Origin: Sphingomonas melonis
GTDB lineage: Bacteria; Pseudomonadota; Alphaproteobacteria; Sphingomonadales; Sphingomonadaceae
Assembly: GCF_013409985.1 (NCBI RefSeq)
Contig: NZ_JACCBY010000002.1
Span: forward strand, 124,001 to 188,000
DNA: 64,000 nucleotides
Reading direction: 5' to 3'
The notes beneath the pieces are model-generated. The model made no database searches. It saw only the letters and a program-made list of their open reading frames with translations, and was not told the DNA's origin. The translations under genes and the position numbers were made by a program. Shown here piece by piece: positions 36,145 through 47,139 of the stretch. Numbering within the stretch: position 1 is the first letter of the stretch; every line of letters starts with the position of its first letter.

Positions 36145-37712
36145 CGCTCGGCAAGCGGCAGGCGGACGACGAACCGCGCGCCGCTCAGCCGATCCTCACG
36201 CGATTCGACGGCGATGCTGCCCTGATGCGCCTCGACGATCGTGCGGGCGATGGCCAACCCCAGGCCGGAATGCTGGCCGAACGCCTCGGCCTCGGGGCGG
36301 ATCGACTGGAAGCGGCGGAAGATCGCCTCGCGCGCTTCCTCCGGCACGCCGGGCCCTTCGTCCTCGACGCGGACGACGAGGTCGTCGCCCTCGCGCGTCA
36401 CCGCGATCGCGATCAGCGCGCCGTCGGGCGAGAAGGAAAGCGCATTGTCGATGAGATTGTCGAACACGCGTTCGAGCCGCGCGCCCTCGCCGAGCGTCAC
36501 CAGCGGCGCGCCGGCATGGTCGAAGCGCAGGCGCACGCCGCGTTCCACCTCGCGGGCGATGCGCTGATCGACCAAGGCGCGGATCATCGCGGCAACGTCG
36601 ATCGCCTCGAACTTGGCGCGGCTGAGCTGCGCGTCGAGGCGCGAGGCTTCGGAAATGTCGGTGATCAGCCGGTCGAGCCGGTGCACGTCGTCGCGGACGA
36701 TCGACAGCAGGCGTTCGCGCAGCGCCGGGTCCTTCACCGCATCGAGTCCTTCGACCGCGGAGCGGAGCGAGGCGAGCGGGTTCTTCATCTCATGCGTCAC
36801 GTCGGCCGCGAACGCCTCCGTCGCATCGATCCGGGCACGCAAGGCGAGGCTCATGTCCGACAGCGCGCGGGCGAGGCTGCCGATCTCGTCGCGGCGCGAG
36901 GGCAGGCGGGGGACGACCACCTCTCGCGCCCGCCCCAGCCGCACGCGCACAGCGGCCCGCGCCAGCCGGCGCAGCGGCCGCACGATCGTCCGCGCGAGGA
37001 ACAGCGACAGCAGCACCGACACGATCGTCACCAGCAGCAGCACGAGGCTGAGCCGGAACCGCTCGATCCGCACCGTCTGGGTAATGTCGCGCGCGTTGAT
37101 CGTGGTCATCACGACGCGGCCGTCGGGCAGCGGCGCCGCGGCGGTGATCACCGGCGTTCGGTCGGGCGCCCGCCACACGCTGGCGGAGGTCCGGCCGGAC
37201 TGGGCGCCGCGCACGTCGGGCCACTGCCGCCCGTCGCGGCGCTCGCGATAGAGGGGAGGGCGTGCGGCGCCGACGACGATGTCGATCCCCGCATCCAGCC
37301 AGCGCGCCACCGCCTGGTCCCACGCCTGCTTGTCGGGATCGAGCAGCACCGCGTTGCGCGAACCGAGCGCGCGGCTGTCGACGATCGTCCGCCCCGTCGC
37401 ATCGAACACCCGCAGACGCGCACCGGTATCGCGCGCCAGCCGCCGGAGCAGGTCGTCGCGCTGATCGGGAGCGACCATCGCCAGCGCCTCGCCGATCAGC
37501 CGCGCCTCGCGTCCCGCCTGCGCGACGCGGCTGTCGACGATCCGGCTGCGATACGAATCGAGATAGAAGAAGCCGCCGGCGAGCAGCAGCAGCGCGATGA
37601 TGTTGACCGCCAGGATACGCCGGGTGAGCGAAATCTGCCCCGACCAGCGCAGCGCGAGATCGCCACCCTCGGGCCGCGGCTCACTCCTCGGAGAATCGAT
37701 AACCGGCGCCAT
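36141..37712 (-). CDS. chvG: Sensor histidine kinase ChvG
   Basis: 523 residues from the ATG at 37712, which overlaps the end of chvI by 32 bases; no better start is seen. Two membrane helices ([19 protein letters not shown] and [19 protein letters not shown]) flank a periplasmic sensor domain of about 180 residues. A HAMP region, a HisKA box with His in [18 protein letters not shown], and an ATPase domain ([38 protein letters not shown]) follow. ChvG senses acid or envelope stress and phosphorylates ChvI. Gene order with chvI, hprK and pckA supports the identity. Confidence 0.93.
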   Translation of the reverse strand: MAPVIDSPRSEPRPEGGDLALRWSGQISLTRRILAVNIIALLLLAGGFFYLDSYRSRIVDSRVAQAGREARLIGEALAMVAPDQRDDLLRRLARDTGARLRVFDATGRTIVDSRALGSRNAVLLDPDKQAWDQAVARWLDAGIDIVVGAARPPLYRERRDGRQWPDVRGAQSGRTSASVWRAPDRTPVITAAAPLPDGRVVMTTINARDITQTVRIERFRLSLVLLLVTIVSVLLSLFLARTIVRPLRRLARAAVRVRLGRAREVVVPRLPSRRDEIGSLARALSDMSLALRARIDATEAFAADVTHEMKNPLASLRSAVEGLDAVKDPALRERLLSIVRDDVHRLDRLITDISEASRLDAQLSRAKFEAIDVAAMIRALVDQRIAREVERGVRLRFDHAGAPLVTLGEGARLERVFDNLIDNALSFSPDGALIAIAVTREGDDLVVRVEDEGPGVPEEAREAIFRRFQSIRPEAEAFGQHSGLGLAIARTIVEAHQGSIAVESREDRLSGARFVVRLPLAER

Positions 37713-38388
37713 ACAGGGTCTCGATCGCGTCGAAGGTGGGATCGACGCCGCGGAACTTGCGGCGCAAGCGCTTGATATGGCTGTCGATGGTCCGGTCGTC
37801 GACGTAGATGTCGTCCTGATAGGCGGCATCCATCAGCTGGTTGCGCGTCTTCACGATGCCGGGCCGCTGCGCCAGCGTCTCGAGGATCAGGAATTCGGTC
37901 ACGGTCAGCGTCACCGGCTCACCGCCCCACGTGGTGCGATGCCGTGCCGGGTCCATCGACAGGCGGCCGCGCACCAGCGGGCCCGCGCCGGCGGTCTCAT
38001 TGTCCTCGGCCGGGGTGGCGGCAAGGTCGGTGCGTCGCAGGATCGCACGGATGCGCGCGATCAGCAGGCGCTGGCTGAACGGCTTGGCGATATAATCGTC
38101 CGCGCCCATCGCCAAGCCGAGCGCCTCGTCCAGTTCGTCGTCCTTGCTGGTCAGGAAGATCACCGGGATCTGGCTCTTCTCGCGCAACCGGCGCAGCAGT
38201 TCGAGCCCGTCCATCCGCGGCATCTTGATGTCGAAGATGGCGAGGTCGGGCGGGTTATCGGTCAGCGCCTTCAGCGCGGTCTCGCCGTCCGAATAGACGC
38301 GGGTCAAAAACCCCTCGGTCTGCAAGGCGATCGAAACCGACGTGAGGATGTTGCGGTCGTCGTCGACCAGCGCGATCGTCGCCGTCAT
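37681..38388 (-). CDS. chvI: Response regulator ChvI (OmpR family)
   Basis: 235 residues from the ATG at 38388; an upstream extension to 38439 is less likely. The receiver domain has LVDDDRNI, phospho-acceptor Asp in [21 protein letters not shown] and YIAKPFSQ. The C-terminal OmpR winged helix has [17 protein letters not shown] and [17 protein letters not shown]. With ChvG it controls envelope and acid-stress genes in rhizobia and relatives. It is divergent from pckA across about 290 bases, the same arrangement as in Agrobacterium and Sinorhizobium. Confidence 0.94.
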   Translation of the reverse strand: MTATIALVDDDRNILTSVSIALQTEGFLTRVYSDGETALKALTDNPPDLAIFDIKMPRMDGLELLRRLREKSQIPVIFLTSKDDELDEALGLAMGADDYIAKPFSQRLLIARIRAILRRTDLAATPAEDNETAGAGPLVRGRLSMDPARHRTTWGGEPVTLTVTEFLILETLAQRPGIVKTRNQLMDAAYQDDIYVDDRTIDSHIKRLRRKFRGVDPTFDAIETLYGAGYRFSEE

Positions 38389-38677
38389 GCGTGGGGAACC
38401 CTCGGCATCATCGGCATGCGGTAGGGCAAAGCGGCGCAAGGCTCAACCGGGGCGATCGGGGGTGGGGCGCACGGCGGGTCCGCCACGCGGCGCGACCCCC
38501 CGACAGCCGACATACGGCCGCAAAAGCAACATCGTCCCGTCCCACAACGATCCACCATCCGTCGCGTCCCGGTTTGACGCTACGGCGGTGCCGCCCTATG
38601 CCGCCTTCCGTCACCGGCGTGCGTGCAGACCCTCCCCAGGATGCGCGCGCCGGGTTGAAAGCATTGGGAGGATGTAC
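38389..38677. promoter_or_regulatory. Divergent promoter region between chvI and pckA
   Basis: 289 bases between two divergent starts must carry both promoters. No clear -35/-10 boxes or ChvI sites were identified by eye. GGGAGG at the pckA end is the pckA ribosome-binding site. Confidence 0.4.
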
Positions 38678-40294
38678 GTGAACGAGCGCATTCCGCACGC
38701 GGATCTCGCGAGCCAGACAATCGAGACGCGAGCCGATCTTCACTGGAACCTGGTCACCGCACGGCTCGTCGAGGCCGCGGTCGCCCGCGGGGAGGGCAAG
38801 CTCAGCGCCGATGGCCCACTGGTCGTCGAGACCGGCGCGCACACCGGCCGTTCGGCGCAGGACAAGTTCATCGTCCGCGATGCCGAGACCGAGCAGAGCG
38901 TGTGGTGGGGCAAGTCCAACAAGGGCATGGACCCGGCCCATTTCGCCGCGCTCAAGGCCGACTTCCTCGCCGCGCTGCGCGACAAGGAGCATCTCTTCGT
39001 CCAGGATCTGTACGGCGGTTCGCAGCCGGAAAATCGCGTCCGCGTGCGCGTCATCAACGAACTCGCCTGGCACAATCTGTTCATCCGCACGATGCTGGTC
39101 CGGCCGCAAGAGCATGAGCTGCGCGATTTCGTCCCCGAATATACGATCATCGATCTGCCGAGCTTCCGCGCCGATCCCGCGCGCCACGGCACCCGCAGCG
39201 AGACGGTGATCGCGGTCAACTTCACCGAGAAGCTGATCCTGATCGGCGGCACGCGCTACGCGGGCGAGATGAAGAAGTCGGTGTTCGGCCTGCTCAACTA
39301 TCTGCTGCCGACGACGGGTGTCATGCCGATGCACTGTTCGGCCAATATGGGCGCGGACGGTTCGACCGCGGTGTTCTTCGGCCTGTCCGGCACCGGCAAG
39401 ACGACGCTCAGCGCCGACGCGAGCCGCACGCTGATCGGCGACGACGAACATGGCTGGTCCGATACCGCGGTCTTCAACTTCGAAGGCGGCTGCTACGCCA
39501 AGATGATCCGCCTCTCGCCCGATGCCGAGCCGGAGATTTTCGCGACCACGAAGCGATTCGGCACCGTCCTCGAAAACGTCGTGATGGACCCGGTCACCCG
39601 TCAGCTCGATCTCGACGACAACAGCCTCGCCGAGAACAGCCGCGGCGCCTATCCGATCGACTTCATCCCCAATGCCTCGCGCGACAATATGGGCGGGGTG
39701 CCGAAGAACATCGTGATGCTGACGGCGGATGCGTATGGCGTGCTGCCGCCGATCGCCAAGCTGACGCCCGATCAGGCGATGTACCATTTCCTGTCGGGCT
39801 ATACCGCCCGCGTCGCCGGTACCGAGATCGGCGTCACCGAACCCGACGCCACCTTCTCCACCTGTTTCGGCGCACCGTTCATGCCGCGTCACCCGTCGGT
39901 CTATGGCAATCTGCTCAAGGAGCGGATCGCACGTGGCGGAGTGGATTGCTGGCTGGTCAACACCGGCTGGACCGGCGGCAAATATGGCGTCGGCCATCGC
40001 ATGCCGATCAGGGCCACCCGCGCGCTGCTCAACGCGGCGCTCGACGGTAGCCTGAACGACGCGGAATTCCGGACCGACCCCAATTTCGGCTTCCAGGTCC
40101 CGGTCGCGGTGCCCGGCGTCGACAGTGCGATCCTCGACCCGCGCAGCACCTGGGCGGACCCGGCCGCATATGACGCGACCGCGGCGAAACTCGTCGACCT
40201 GTTCGTCGAGAATTTTGCGCAATTTGCCGATCACGTCGACGCTGGCGTGCGCCAGTCGGCACCGCAGGTGAACACGGCGACCGCCGCCGCCTGA
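38678..40294 (+). CDS. pckA: Phosphoenolpyruvate carboxykinase (ATP)
   Basis: 538 residues from a GTG at 38678, six bases after GGGAGG. The ATG two codons earlier at 38672 abuts the Shine-Dalgarno and is less suitable. Motifs of the ATP enzyme are [13 protein letters not shown], the kinase-1a P-loop [13 protein letters not shown], the metal-binding GDDEHGW, and [15 protein letters not shown]. It converts oxaloacetate to PEP, the first step of gluconeogenesis. Divergent from chvI, as in other alphaproteobacteria where ChvGI status affects pckA. Confidence 0.95.
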   Translation: MNERIPHADLASQTIETRADLHWNLVTARLVEAAVARGEGKLSADGPLVVETGAHTGRSAQDKFIVRDAETEQSVWWGKSNKGMDPAHFAALKADFLAALRDKEHLFVQDLYGGSQPENRVRVRVINELAWHNLFIRTMLVRPQEHELRDFVPEYTIIDLPSFRADPARHGTRSETVIAVNFTEKLILIGGTRYAGEMKKSVFGLLNYLLPTTGVMPMHCSANMGADGSTAVFFGLSGTGKTTLSADASRTLIGDDEHGWSDTAVFNFEGGCYAKMIRLSPDAEPEIFATTKRFGTVLENVVMDPVTRQLDLDDNSLAENSRGAYPIDFIPNASRDNMGGVPKNIVMLTADAYGVLPPIAKLTPDQAMYHFLSGYTARVAGTEIGVTEPDATFSTCFGAPFMPRHPSVYGNLLKERIARGGVDCWLVNTGWTGGKYGVGHRMPIRATRALLNAALDGSLNDAEFRTDPNFGFQVPVAVPGVDSAILDPRSTWADPAAYDATAAKLVDLFVENFAQFADHVDAGVRQSAPQVNTATAAA

Positions 40295-40322
40295 CGCTGT
40301 CACGATAGTATCGCGCAACAGA

Positions 40323-40351
40323 CCATGCGCCGTCACATTGGCGGCGCATGG
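40323..40351 (+). other. Hairpin between pckA and btaA
   Basis: Perfect 10-bp inverted repeat CCATGCGCCG/CGGCGCATGG with a 9-base loop, 29 bases after the pckA stop and 29 bases before btaA. No T-run follows, so it may be a weak terminator or an operator. Function undetermined. Confidence 0.4.
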
Positions 40352-40380
40352 GCCCGCCCAGGACCATGTAGGGGCGGATG

Positions 40381-41598
40381 ATGACCGGAACGCAAAAGGC
40401 AGTGGCAGCCGCGATGCAGCGCCATGGCCACCTTTCCAAACAGGGTCTGCTGGAACGTGCCTTCACCTGGGCGTTCCGCGGCCTCGTCTATGCGCAGATC
40501 TGGGAAGATCCGGTGGTCGACATGGCGGCGCTGGCGATCGAGCCGGACAGCCATGTCGTCACCATCGCGTCGGGCGGCTGCAACATGCTGTCCTACCTGA
40601 CCGCCAATCCCAAAGCGATCGACGCGGTCGACCTCAACACCGCGCATATCGCGCTCGGCACGCTCAAGCTCGCCGCGGCGCGTCATCTGCCCGATCATGC
40701 GAGCTTCCACCGCTTCTTCGGCAACGCCGCGAGCCGCGAGAACCTCGCCGCCTATCAACGCTACATCCGCCCGCATATCGACGAACCAACCCGCCGTTAC
40801 TGGGAGGGGCGCGATCTCAGCGGCCGCCGCCGCATCGCCGGGTTCGCCAGCGGCGTCCACAAGCGCGGCCTGCTCGGCCGGTTCATCGGCGCGGCGCATC
40901 TGCTCGCCAAGCTCAACGGCGTCGATCCGCGGCTGCTGCTCGAAGCCGAGACGATCGAGGAACAGCGCGCCATCTTCGAACGCGACTTCGCGCCGGTGTT
41001 CGATCGCGGCTTCGTCAAATGGCTGACCGATCAGCCCGCTTCCCTGTTCGGCCTCGGCATCCCTCCGGCGCAGTTCGAGGCGCTTGCCGGTGACGGCCGC
41101 ATGGCGGCGGTGCTCCGCCAGCGGCTCGAAAAGCTCGCCTGCGGCTTCGACCTGCGCGACAATTACTTCGCGTGGCAGGCTTTCGGGCGCCGCTATGCCG
41201 ATGGCCCTGCGGCGCCGCTGCCGCCCTATCTGCAGGCGGACAATTACGACGCCATCGTCTCGCGCGTCGACCGCGTCACGCTGCGCCACGCCAATATGAC
41301 CGAGCATCTCGCCGCGCTGCCCGCCGCGTCGCGCGATCGCTACATCCTGCTCGATGCGCAGGACTGGATGACGGACGAGCAGCTCGGCGCGCTGTGGACG
41401 GAGATCACCCGTACCGCCCGGCCGGGGGCGCGCATCCTGTTCCGTACCGCGGGCGAGGCGAACATCATCCCCGGGCGCGTCCCCGACGCGATCGTCGCCC
41501 GCTGGCAATACCGTGCCGAGGAATCGCGTCGCTTCACCACGCAGGATCGTTCGGCGATCTATGGCGGCGTGCATCTCTACGTGCTCGCCGATGGCTGA
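40381..41598 (+). CDS. btaA: BtaA: SAM:diacylglycerol 3-amino-3-carboxypropyltransferase (DUF3419)
   Basis: 405 residues. The start at 40381 is six bases after AGGGG; an ATG one codon earlier is also possible. DUF3419 motifs are AFTWAFRGLVYAQIWEDPVVD, the SAM site VVTIASGGCNMLSYL, IDAVDLNTAHIALGTLKL and a C-terminal FRTAGEANIIPGRV. BtaA transfers the aminocarboxypropyl group of SAM to diacylglycerol, the first step of betaine lipid (DGTS) synthesis. btaB overlaps its 3' end. In Rhodobacter and rhizobia this pathway replaces phospholipids during phosphate starvation. No convincing Pho box was seen upstream. Confidence 0.93.
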   Translation: MTGTQKAVAAAMQRHGHLSKQGLLERAFTWAFRGLVYAQIWEDPVVDMAALAIEPDSHVVTIASGGCNMLSYLTANPKAIDAVDLNTAHIALGTLKLAAARHLPDHASFHRFFGNAASRENLAAYQRYIRPHIDEPTRRYWEGRDLSGRRRIAGFASGVHKRGLLGRFIGAAHLLAKLNGVDPRLLLEAETIEEQRAIFERDFAPVFDRGFVKWLTDQPASLFGLGIPPAQFEALAGDGRMAAVLRQRLEKLACGFDLRDNYFAWQAFGRRYADGPAAPLPPYLQADNYDAIVSRVDRVTLRHANMTEHLAALPAASRDRYILLDAQDWMTDEQLGALWTEITRTARPGARILFRTAGEANIIPGRVPDAIVARWQYRAEESRRFTTQDRSAIYGGVHLYVLADG

Positions 41599-42235
41599 GG
41601 GCGATCACGCCTCCCGCATGGATCGGATCTACGGCGGGCAGCGGCATATCTATGATCTCACCCGCAAATATTATCTGTTCGGCCGTGACCGGCTGATTGC
41701 GGGGCTCGATCTCCAGCCTGGCGGCACGCTGGTGGAGATCGGTTGCGGCACCGGACGCAACCTGATCCGTGCCGCGCGCGCCTGGCCGGAGGCGCGACTG
41801 TACGGCATCGACATTTCCGAGGCGATGCTGACCACCGCACGTGCCAACGTCGCCGCCGCCCGGCTGTCCGATCGCATCACGCTGGCGCAAGGCGATGCCG
41901 CCGCCTGCGATCCGCAGGCGCTGTTCGGGGTGGCGCAGTTCGACCGCGTCATGTTCAGCTACACCTTGTCGATGATCCCGCCATGGCGCGAGGCGCTCGC
42001 GCAGGGGCTGGCGATGACCAAGGCGGGCGGGCGGCTCGCGGTCGTGGATTTCGGGATGCAATCGGGCTGGCCGGCGCTGTGGCGCAAGCCGTTCCTGGCC
42101 TGGCTCGGCCATTTCGACGTGACCCCACGCGAGGATCTGGCCGCGGAGGTCACGCGTCTCGCGTCGCGCCACGGCCGGAGCGGTGAGACGCGGGCGTTAT
42201 GGCGGGACTATTCGCAGATGGCGTTCATCGCTTAG
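41591..42235 (+). CDS. btaB: BtaB: diacylglyceryl-homoserine N-methyltransferase
   Basis: 214 residues from the ATG at 41591, overlapping btaA by 8 bases. The class I SAM methyltransferase core is LVEIGCGTGRNLIRAAR, LYGIDISEAML, LAQGDAAACDP and FDRVMFSYTLSMIPPW. It methylates the headgroup nitrogen three times to give diacylglyceryl-trimethylhomoserine. Without btaA next to it one would only call a generic methyltransferase, so the specific name rests on gene context. The stop is followed by a long repeat-bearing spacer. Confidence 0.9.
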   Translation: MAEGDHASRMDRIYGGQRHIYDLTRKYYLFGRDRLIAGLDLQPGGTLVEIGCGTGRNLIRAARAWPEARLYGIDISEAMLTTARANVAAARLSDRITLAQGDAAACDPQALFGVAQFDRVMFSYTLSMIPPWREALAQGLAMTKAGGRLAVVDFGMQSGWPALWRKPFLAWLGHFDVTPREDLAAEVTRLASRHGRSGETRALWRDYSQMAFIA

Positions 42236-42801
42236 GCATAGCGGGGGATTGCCGGCTGCGCGGCAGGCTTGTTCAGAGCAGGCCGTCCCGGGACCCAAAG
42301 CAGGGGAAGCCACGGCAACCTACGAGCGCAAGGTCACGTTTCGGCTAAAGCATCCGCTCAGCAAGACGCCCGTGGCGACGTTCAGATCCGTCAGACCCAG
42401 GCCGGATCGACATTCAGCCCAATTCCCCTCCCGCAGGGGGAGGGCTATCGCCTATGGCTCCGGTGATGAGGTTCGATCGGCGTCCTCCTCGCATCCGTCA
42501 CCCCGGACTCGTTCCGGGGTCCACCGGGCCACAGGAGAACGGTGTCCCATCGAGTCCCTCTCCTTGCAGCAGAGTGGACCCCGGAACAAGTCCGGGGTGA
42601 CGGGGTGGGATGACAGGGCGGCGGACTCAAGCGAACGTCCACACGATAGCTTGGCCCTGCCAAGGCAGGTGTTGTCCCCAAAGCTCGAATGTCGATCCAG
42701 CCTAGCGCGACCAACCCTCAAGCAGCGCGATCACGCCCTAGACTGTCCGCCCCCGCCTATGCGCGGCACACCGTCCCTCGGCCAAATCCAAGAACCAATC
42801 G
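42236..42801. other. 566-base spacer between convergent btaB and thioesterase genes
   Basis: The longest gene-free stretch in the window. It holds the 109-bp repeat copy D (42495-42603) with its outer blocks. Just before these is a hairpin CCCCTCCCGCAGGGGGAGGG (about 42424-42443) like those of the second repeat family. The first 180 bases show nothing recognisable, and the frames that cross it are not gene-like. Confidence 0.6.
42495..42603 (+). repeat. 109-bp palindromic intergenic repeat, copy D
   Basis: 30-49-30 structure, right-hand unit identical to those of copies C and E and to the corresponding unit of B. The 49-base spacer begins CGGGCCACAGGAGAACGGTG and is closest to that of copy E. 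A left leader, GGTGATGAGGTTCGATCGG, matches copies A and E. Confidence 0.9.
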
Positions 42802-43251
42802 TCAGCGGCGCTCCACCAGCCCCGTCGCCGGCATCGGCGCGTCGCCCCGCTGGAAGAACTGCTCAACGATATCCCGTGCCAGCCGCGCCGGCTTGAGCGT
42901 CTCGGCATCAAGGCAGCACCAGCTCGACTTCACCTCGGCCAGCACCTCTTCGCCACGCCGGATCACCGTCGCGTAAAACGCGCGCGCGCCCTGTACCTTC
43001 TCGAGCAGCACCGTCGCGATCACGTCGTCGCCCAGGAAGGTCGGCTTGCGATAGGTGATCTCATGTTTCAGCGCGACCCAAAGGTGCGAGGCGACCGCCT
43101 CGGCCGGGGCCAGCTTCTGCCAGTGGCTGACCACCGCATCCTGTACCCACTTCAGATAGCTCGCGTTGTTGACGTGGCCCATGAAGTCGATGTCGGCCGG
43201 ATCGATACCGATCGGAAAGGCGTGGGGGATGCTCTGTGTCACATTTGACAT
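42802..43251 (-). CDS. Acyl-CoA thioesterase, hotdog fold (YbgC/4-hydroxybenzoyl-CoA type)
   Basis: 149 residues from the ATG at 43251; the frame runs on upstream through the NfeD gene antiparallel frame but has no better start. The active-site motif is IDPADIDFMGHVNNASYLKW, with Asp and the conserved HVNN, followed by HEITYRKPTFLGDDV and a hydrophobic strand with AFYATVIRRGEEVLAEVKS. It hydrolyses acyl-CoA thioesters in the cytoplasm. The specific substrate is unknown. It sits 50 bases downstream of nfeD on the same strand. Confidence 0.9.
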   Translation of the reverse strand: MSNVTQSIPHAFPIGIDPADIDFMGHVNNASYLKWVQDAVVSHWQKLAPAEAVASHLWVALKHEITYRKPTFLGDDVIATVLLEKVQGARAFYATVIRRGEEVLAEVKSSWCCLDAETLKPARLARDIVEQFFQRGDAPMPATGLVERR

Positions 43252-43301
43252 ATAGCAGATCGCGGCCTCGCTTACACCCGCCAACGGCGCGCCGGTGCGA
43301 A

Positions 43302-43754
43302 TTAAGAGCCGGCCGGTTCGACGATCGCGATACCGTCCCGAATCGCGACGATCCGCACCCGCGCGCCGGCTTCGGCCACCACGCCCCGCGCCGGCCAGGA
43401 GCCGTCGCCGATCGCCACGCGGCCACCCTCCGGACCGATCGCCACCTGCACCACCGCGGTGGTGCCGATCAGCCGTGCGACGCGATCGTTGAGCTGCGGG
43501 TCGCTGCTCGGCACGGGAAAGTCGACGTACCAGCGCTTGCCGATCAGCACGGTGACGATGCTCCACAGCGCGAAGGCGCCGATCTGCGCGGCGAGCGGCA
43601 GGCCGGGCATCACCAGCACCGCAACGCCGACCACGGCGGCGGCGATGGCGAGGAACACCGCGAATACCCCGGGGATCACCAACTCGGCGATGCCGAGCAG
43701 CAGCGCGGCGATCAGCCATGCACCGCCCGCGCCGCCGATCGAATCGAGTGTCAC
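43302..43754 (-). CDS. NfeD-like membrane protein
   Basis: 150 residues. Three or four hydrophobic helices ([52 protein letters not shown]) precede a C-terminal OB-fold NfeD domain ([29 protein letters not shown]). It is the short form without the serine-protease domain. NfeD proteins act with SPFH/stomatin partners in membrane microdomains. Here the SPFH gene is directly upstream with a four-base overlap, so the pair forms one module. Confidence 0.93.
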   Translation of the reverse strand: MTLDSIGGAGGAWLIAALLLGIAELVIPGVFAVFLAIAAAVVGVAVLVMPGLPLAAQIGAFALWSIVTVLIGKRWYVDFPVPSSDPQLNDRVARLIGTTAVVQVAIGPEGGRVAIGDGSWPARGVVAEAGARVRIVAIRDGIAIVEPAGS

Positions 43755-44728
43755 GCCTGGGGCAGTTCGAACGGCCCGCGCTTTGCCTGCGGCTCGGCAG
43801 GTGTGGGGGCGGGGGCAGGGGCCTTGCCGAACGCGTCCTTGGCGAGTTCGCCGATCCCGCCCAGCGTCCCCATCAACTGCGTCGCCTCGACCGGGAACAG
43901 GATCGTCTTGGCGTTGGGGCTCGTCGCGAACTTGCCGATCGCCTCGACATATTTCTGCGCGATGAAATAGTTGATCGCCTGCGTGCCGCCGGTCTCGATC
44001 GCCTCCGACACGACCTGCGTCGCCTTGGCCTCGGCCTCCGCCGCACGCTCGCGCGCTTCGGCATCGCGATAGGCCGATTCGCGGCGGCCTTCAGCCTCGA
44101 GGATGCGCGCCTGTTTCTGCCCTTCTGCGCGCAGGATCTCGGACGCGCGCGTGCCCTCCGCCTCGAGGATGTTGGCGCGCTTCTCGCGCTCCGCCTTCAT
44201 CTGCCGGCCCATTGCGGTGACGATATCGGCAGGCGGGCGGATGTCCTTGATCTCGACGCGGGTGATCTTGACGCCCCACGGCACCGTCGCATGATCGACC
44301 ACCGAGAGCAGCCGGGCATTGATCTCGTCACGCTTCGACAGCGTCTCGTCGAGGTCCATCGAACCCATGACGGTGCGCAGGTTGGTCGTCGTCAGTTGCA
44401 GCAGCGCGACATACAGATCCGATACCTCATAGGCCGCCTTGGGTGCGTCGAGCACCTGGAAGAACACGACGCCGTCGGTCGAGACGATCGCATTGTCCTT
44501 GGTGATGATCTCCTGACCGGGAATTTCGATCACCTGCTCCATCATGTTCACCTTCCGCCCCACCCGGTAGAAGAACGCAGGGTAGAAGTTGAAGCCGGGG
44601 CTGGCGGTGGCGGTGTAGCGACCGAAATGCTCGATCGTATATTTATACCCCTGGCGGACGATCTTGATGCTGGTGAACAGGTAGAACAACACCAACAGCA
44701 GTGCGAATGCGGCAATCGTGATACCCAT
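43751..44728 (-). CDS. SPFH/band-7 (QmcA/stomatin-like) membrane protein
   Basis: 325 residues. An N-terminal membrane anchor ([19 protein letters not shown]) is followed by the SPFH domain ([64 protein letters not shown]). A long charged coiled coil ([15 protein letters not shown] to [14 protein letters not shown]) and a Pro/Ala-rich tail follow. Such proteins oligomerise into ring-like microdomain scaffolds and protect or regulate membrane proteins. It is coupled to the nfeD gene downstream. Confidence 0.94.
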   Translation of the reverse strand: MGITIAAFALLLVLFYLFTSIKIVRQGYKYTIEHFGRYTATASPGFNFYPAFFYRVGRKVNMMEQVIEIPGQEIITKDNAIVSTDGVVFFQVLDAPKAAYEVSDLYVALLQLTTTNLRTVMGSMDLDETLSKRDEINARLLSVVDHATVPWGVKITRVEIKDIRPPADIVTAMGRQMKAEREKRANILEAEGTRASEILRAEGQKQARILEAEGRRESAYRDAEARERAAEAEAKATQVVSEAIETGGTQAINYFIAQKYVEAIGKFATSPNAKTILFPVEATQLMGTLGGIGELAKDAFGKAPAPAPTPAEPQAKRGPFELPQA

Positions 44729-44802
44729 GATCCCTCCCGCCGGCGTGATTCTTGGCGCCGTTGCCTGATACTAGCACAGCCCGACGTCCGACAAAGGTCA
44801 CC

Positions 44803-45540
44803 ATGCAGCGCATTCTCTTCGGCAACCATTCCACGCAGATGCCCGCAATCGCGCGCTACATCGACCATCATCGCTATGAAGCGAGCTTTGCGCCGTTCGA
44901 TGCGGTCGATTTGTCGCGGTTCGACCTGGTCGTGCCGCTGCGCGTCGAGCAGATCGACGGCGCCCGCGCCGGCCGCACGGTGCTGCCGACCCGCGAACTC
45001 GTCACCCTGTGCGATGACAAGCTGGCGCTCAACCTCTGGCTGATCGATCACGGCTTCGGCGCGACGGTGCCCGACCTGCTCGGCCCCCGGCCGACCGTTT
45101 ATCCCTATATCCGCAAGACGCGGCGCGGCGATTTCGGCCTCGGCTGTGCGATGATCCGCGGCCCCGGCGAGGATGACGGCCGCGAGTCCCCCGATGTCTT
45201 CCGGCAGCGCGCGATCGCCGGTGCCGACGAATATGTCCTCCACCTCCTGCGCATCGGCGGCACGATCCGTTTCCATGTCGCCTATCGCTACGACATGGGC
45301 CAACCGCTCGGCATTCGCGGCGCGGTCGATCGCCCTGCGAGCATCGCACCCGCCGACCCCGGCCCGGCGCTCGCCACCTGCACCGCGATCCTGGAAGCGC
45401 TGGGCTATGAAGGCACCTGCTGCTTCAACTACAAATGGGAGGGCGAGCAGCTTCGCATCCTCGAACTCAACCCGCGGTTCGGCGGCTCGCTCGTCGGCGT
45501 GGTGACCGAATACGTCGCAGCACATCTCGCCGCCCTCTAG
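44803..45540 (+). CDS. ATP-grasp-fold protein of unknown specificity
   Basis: 245 residues from the ATG at 44803 with AAAGG eight bases upstream. The N-terminal part resembles a pre-ATP-grasp domain (ILFGNHSTQMPAIARYID). The C-terminal half shows ATP-grasp features: DDKLALNLWLIDHGF, YPYIRKTRRGDFGLG and the metal-binding CCFNYKWEGEQLRILELNPR. It is short for the superfamily. Members form carbon-nitrogen or carbon-sulphur bonds by acyl-phosphate intermediates. No biosynthetic partner is adjacent; guaB follows 63 bases later. Function unknown. Confidence 0.8.
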   Translation: MQRILFGNHSTQMPAIARYIDHHRYEASFAPFDAVDLSRFDLVVPLRVEQIDGARAGRTVLPTRELVTLCDDKLALNLWLIDHGFGATVPDLLGPRPTVYPYIRKTRRGDFGLGCAMIRGPGEDDGRESPDVFRQRAIAGADEYVLHLLRIGGTIRFHVAYRYDMGQPLGIRGAVDRPASIAPADPGPALATCTAILEALGYEGTCCFNYKWEGEQLRILELNPRFGGSLVGVVTEYVAAHLAAL

Positions 45541-47061
<1,521 letters not shown>

Positions 47062-47139
47062 TGAGGGCGGCACGTCAGTGCATCGCCGCGCGCCGGCCGT
47101 CCGGCAGGATATGACCGACTCCATGACCTTCTACCCACG

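Noticed and set aside
40295..40380. Pho box upstream of btaA
   Set aside because: Single CTGTCAC/CCGTCAC-like halves occur about 33 bases apart, not in the 11-base period of a PhoB site.
42183..42896. Plus-strand frame across the spacer after btaB
   Set aside because: It starts inside btaB, crosses the 109-bp repeat and ends inside the thioesterase gene; the protein is low-complexity.
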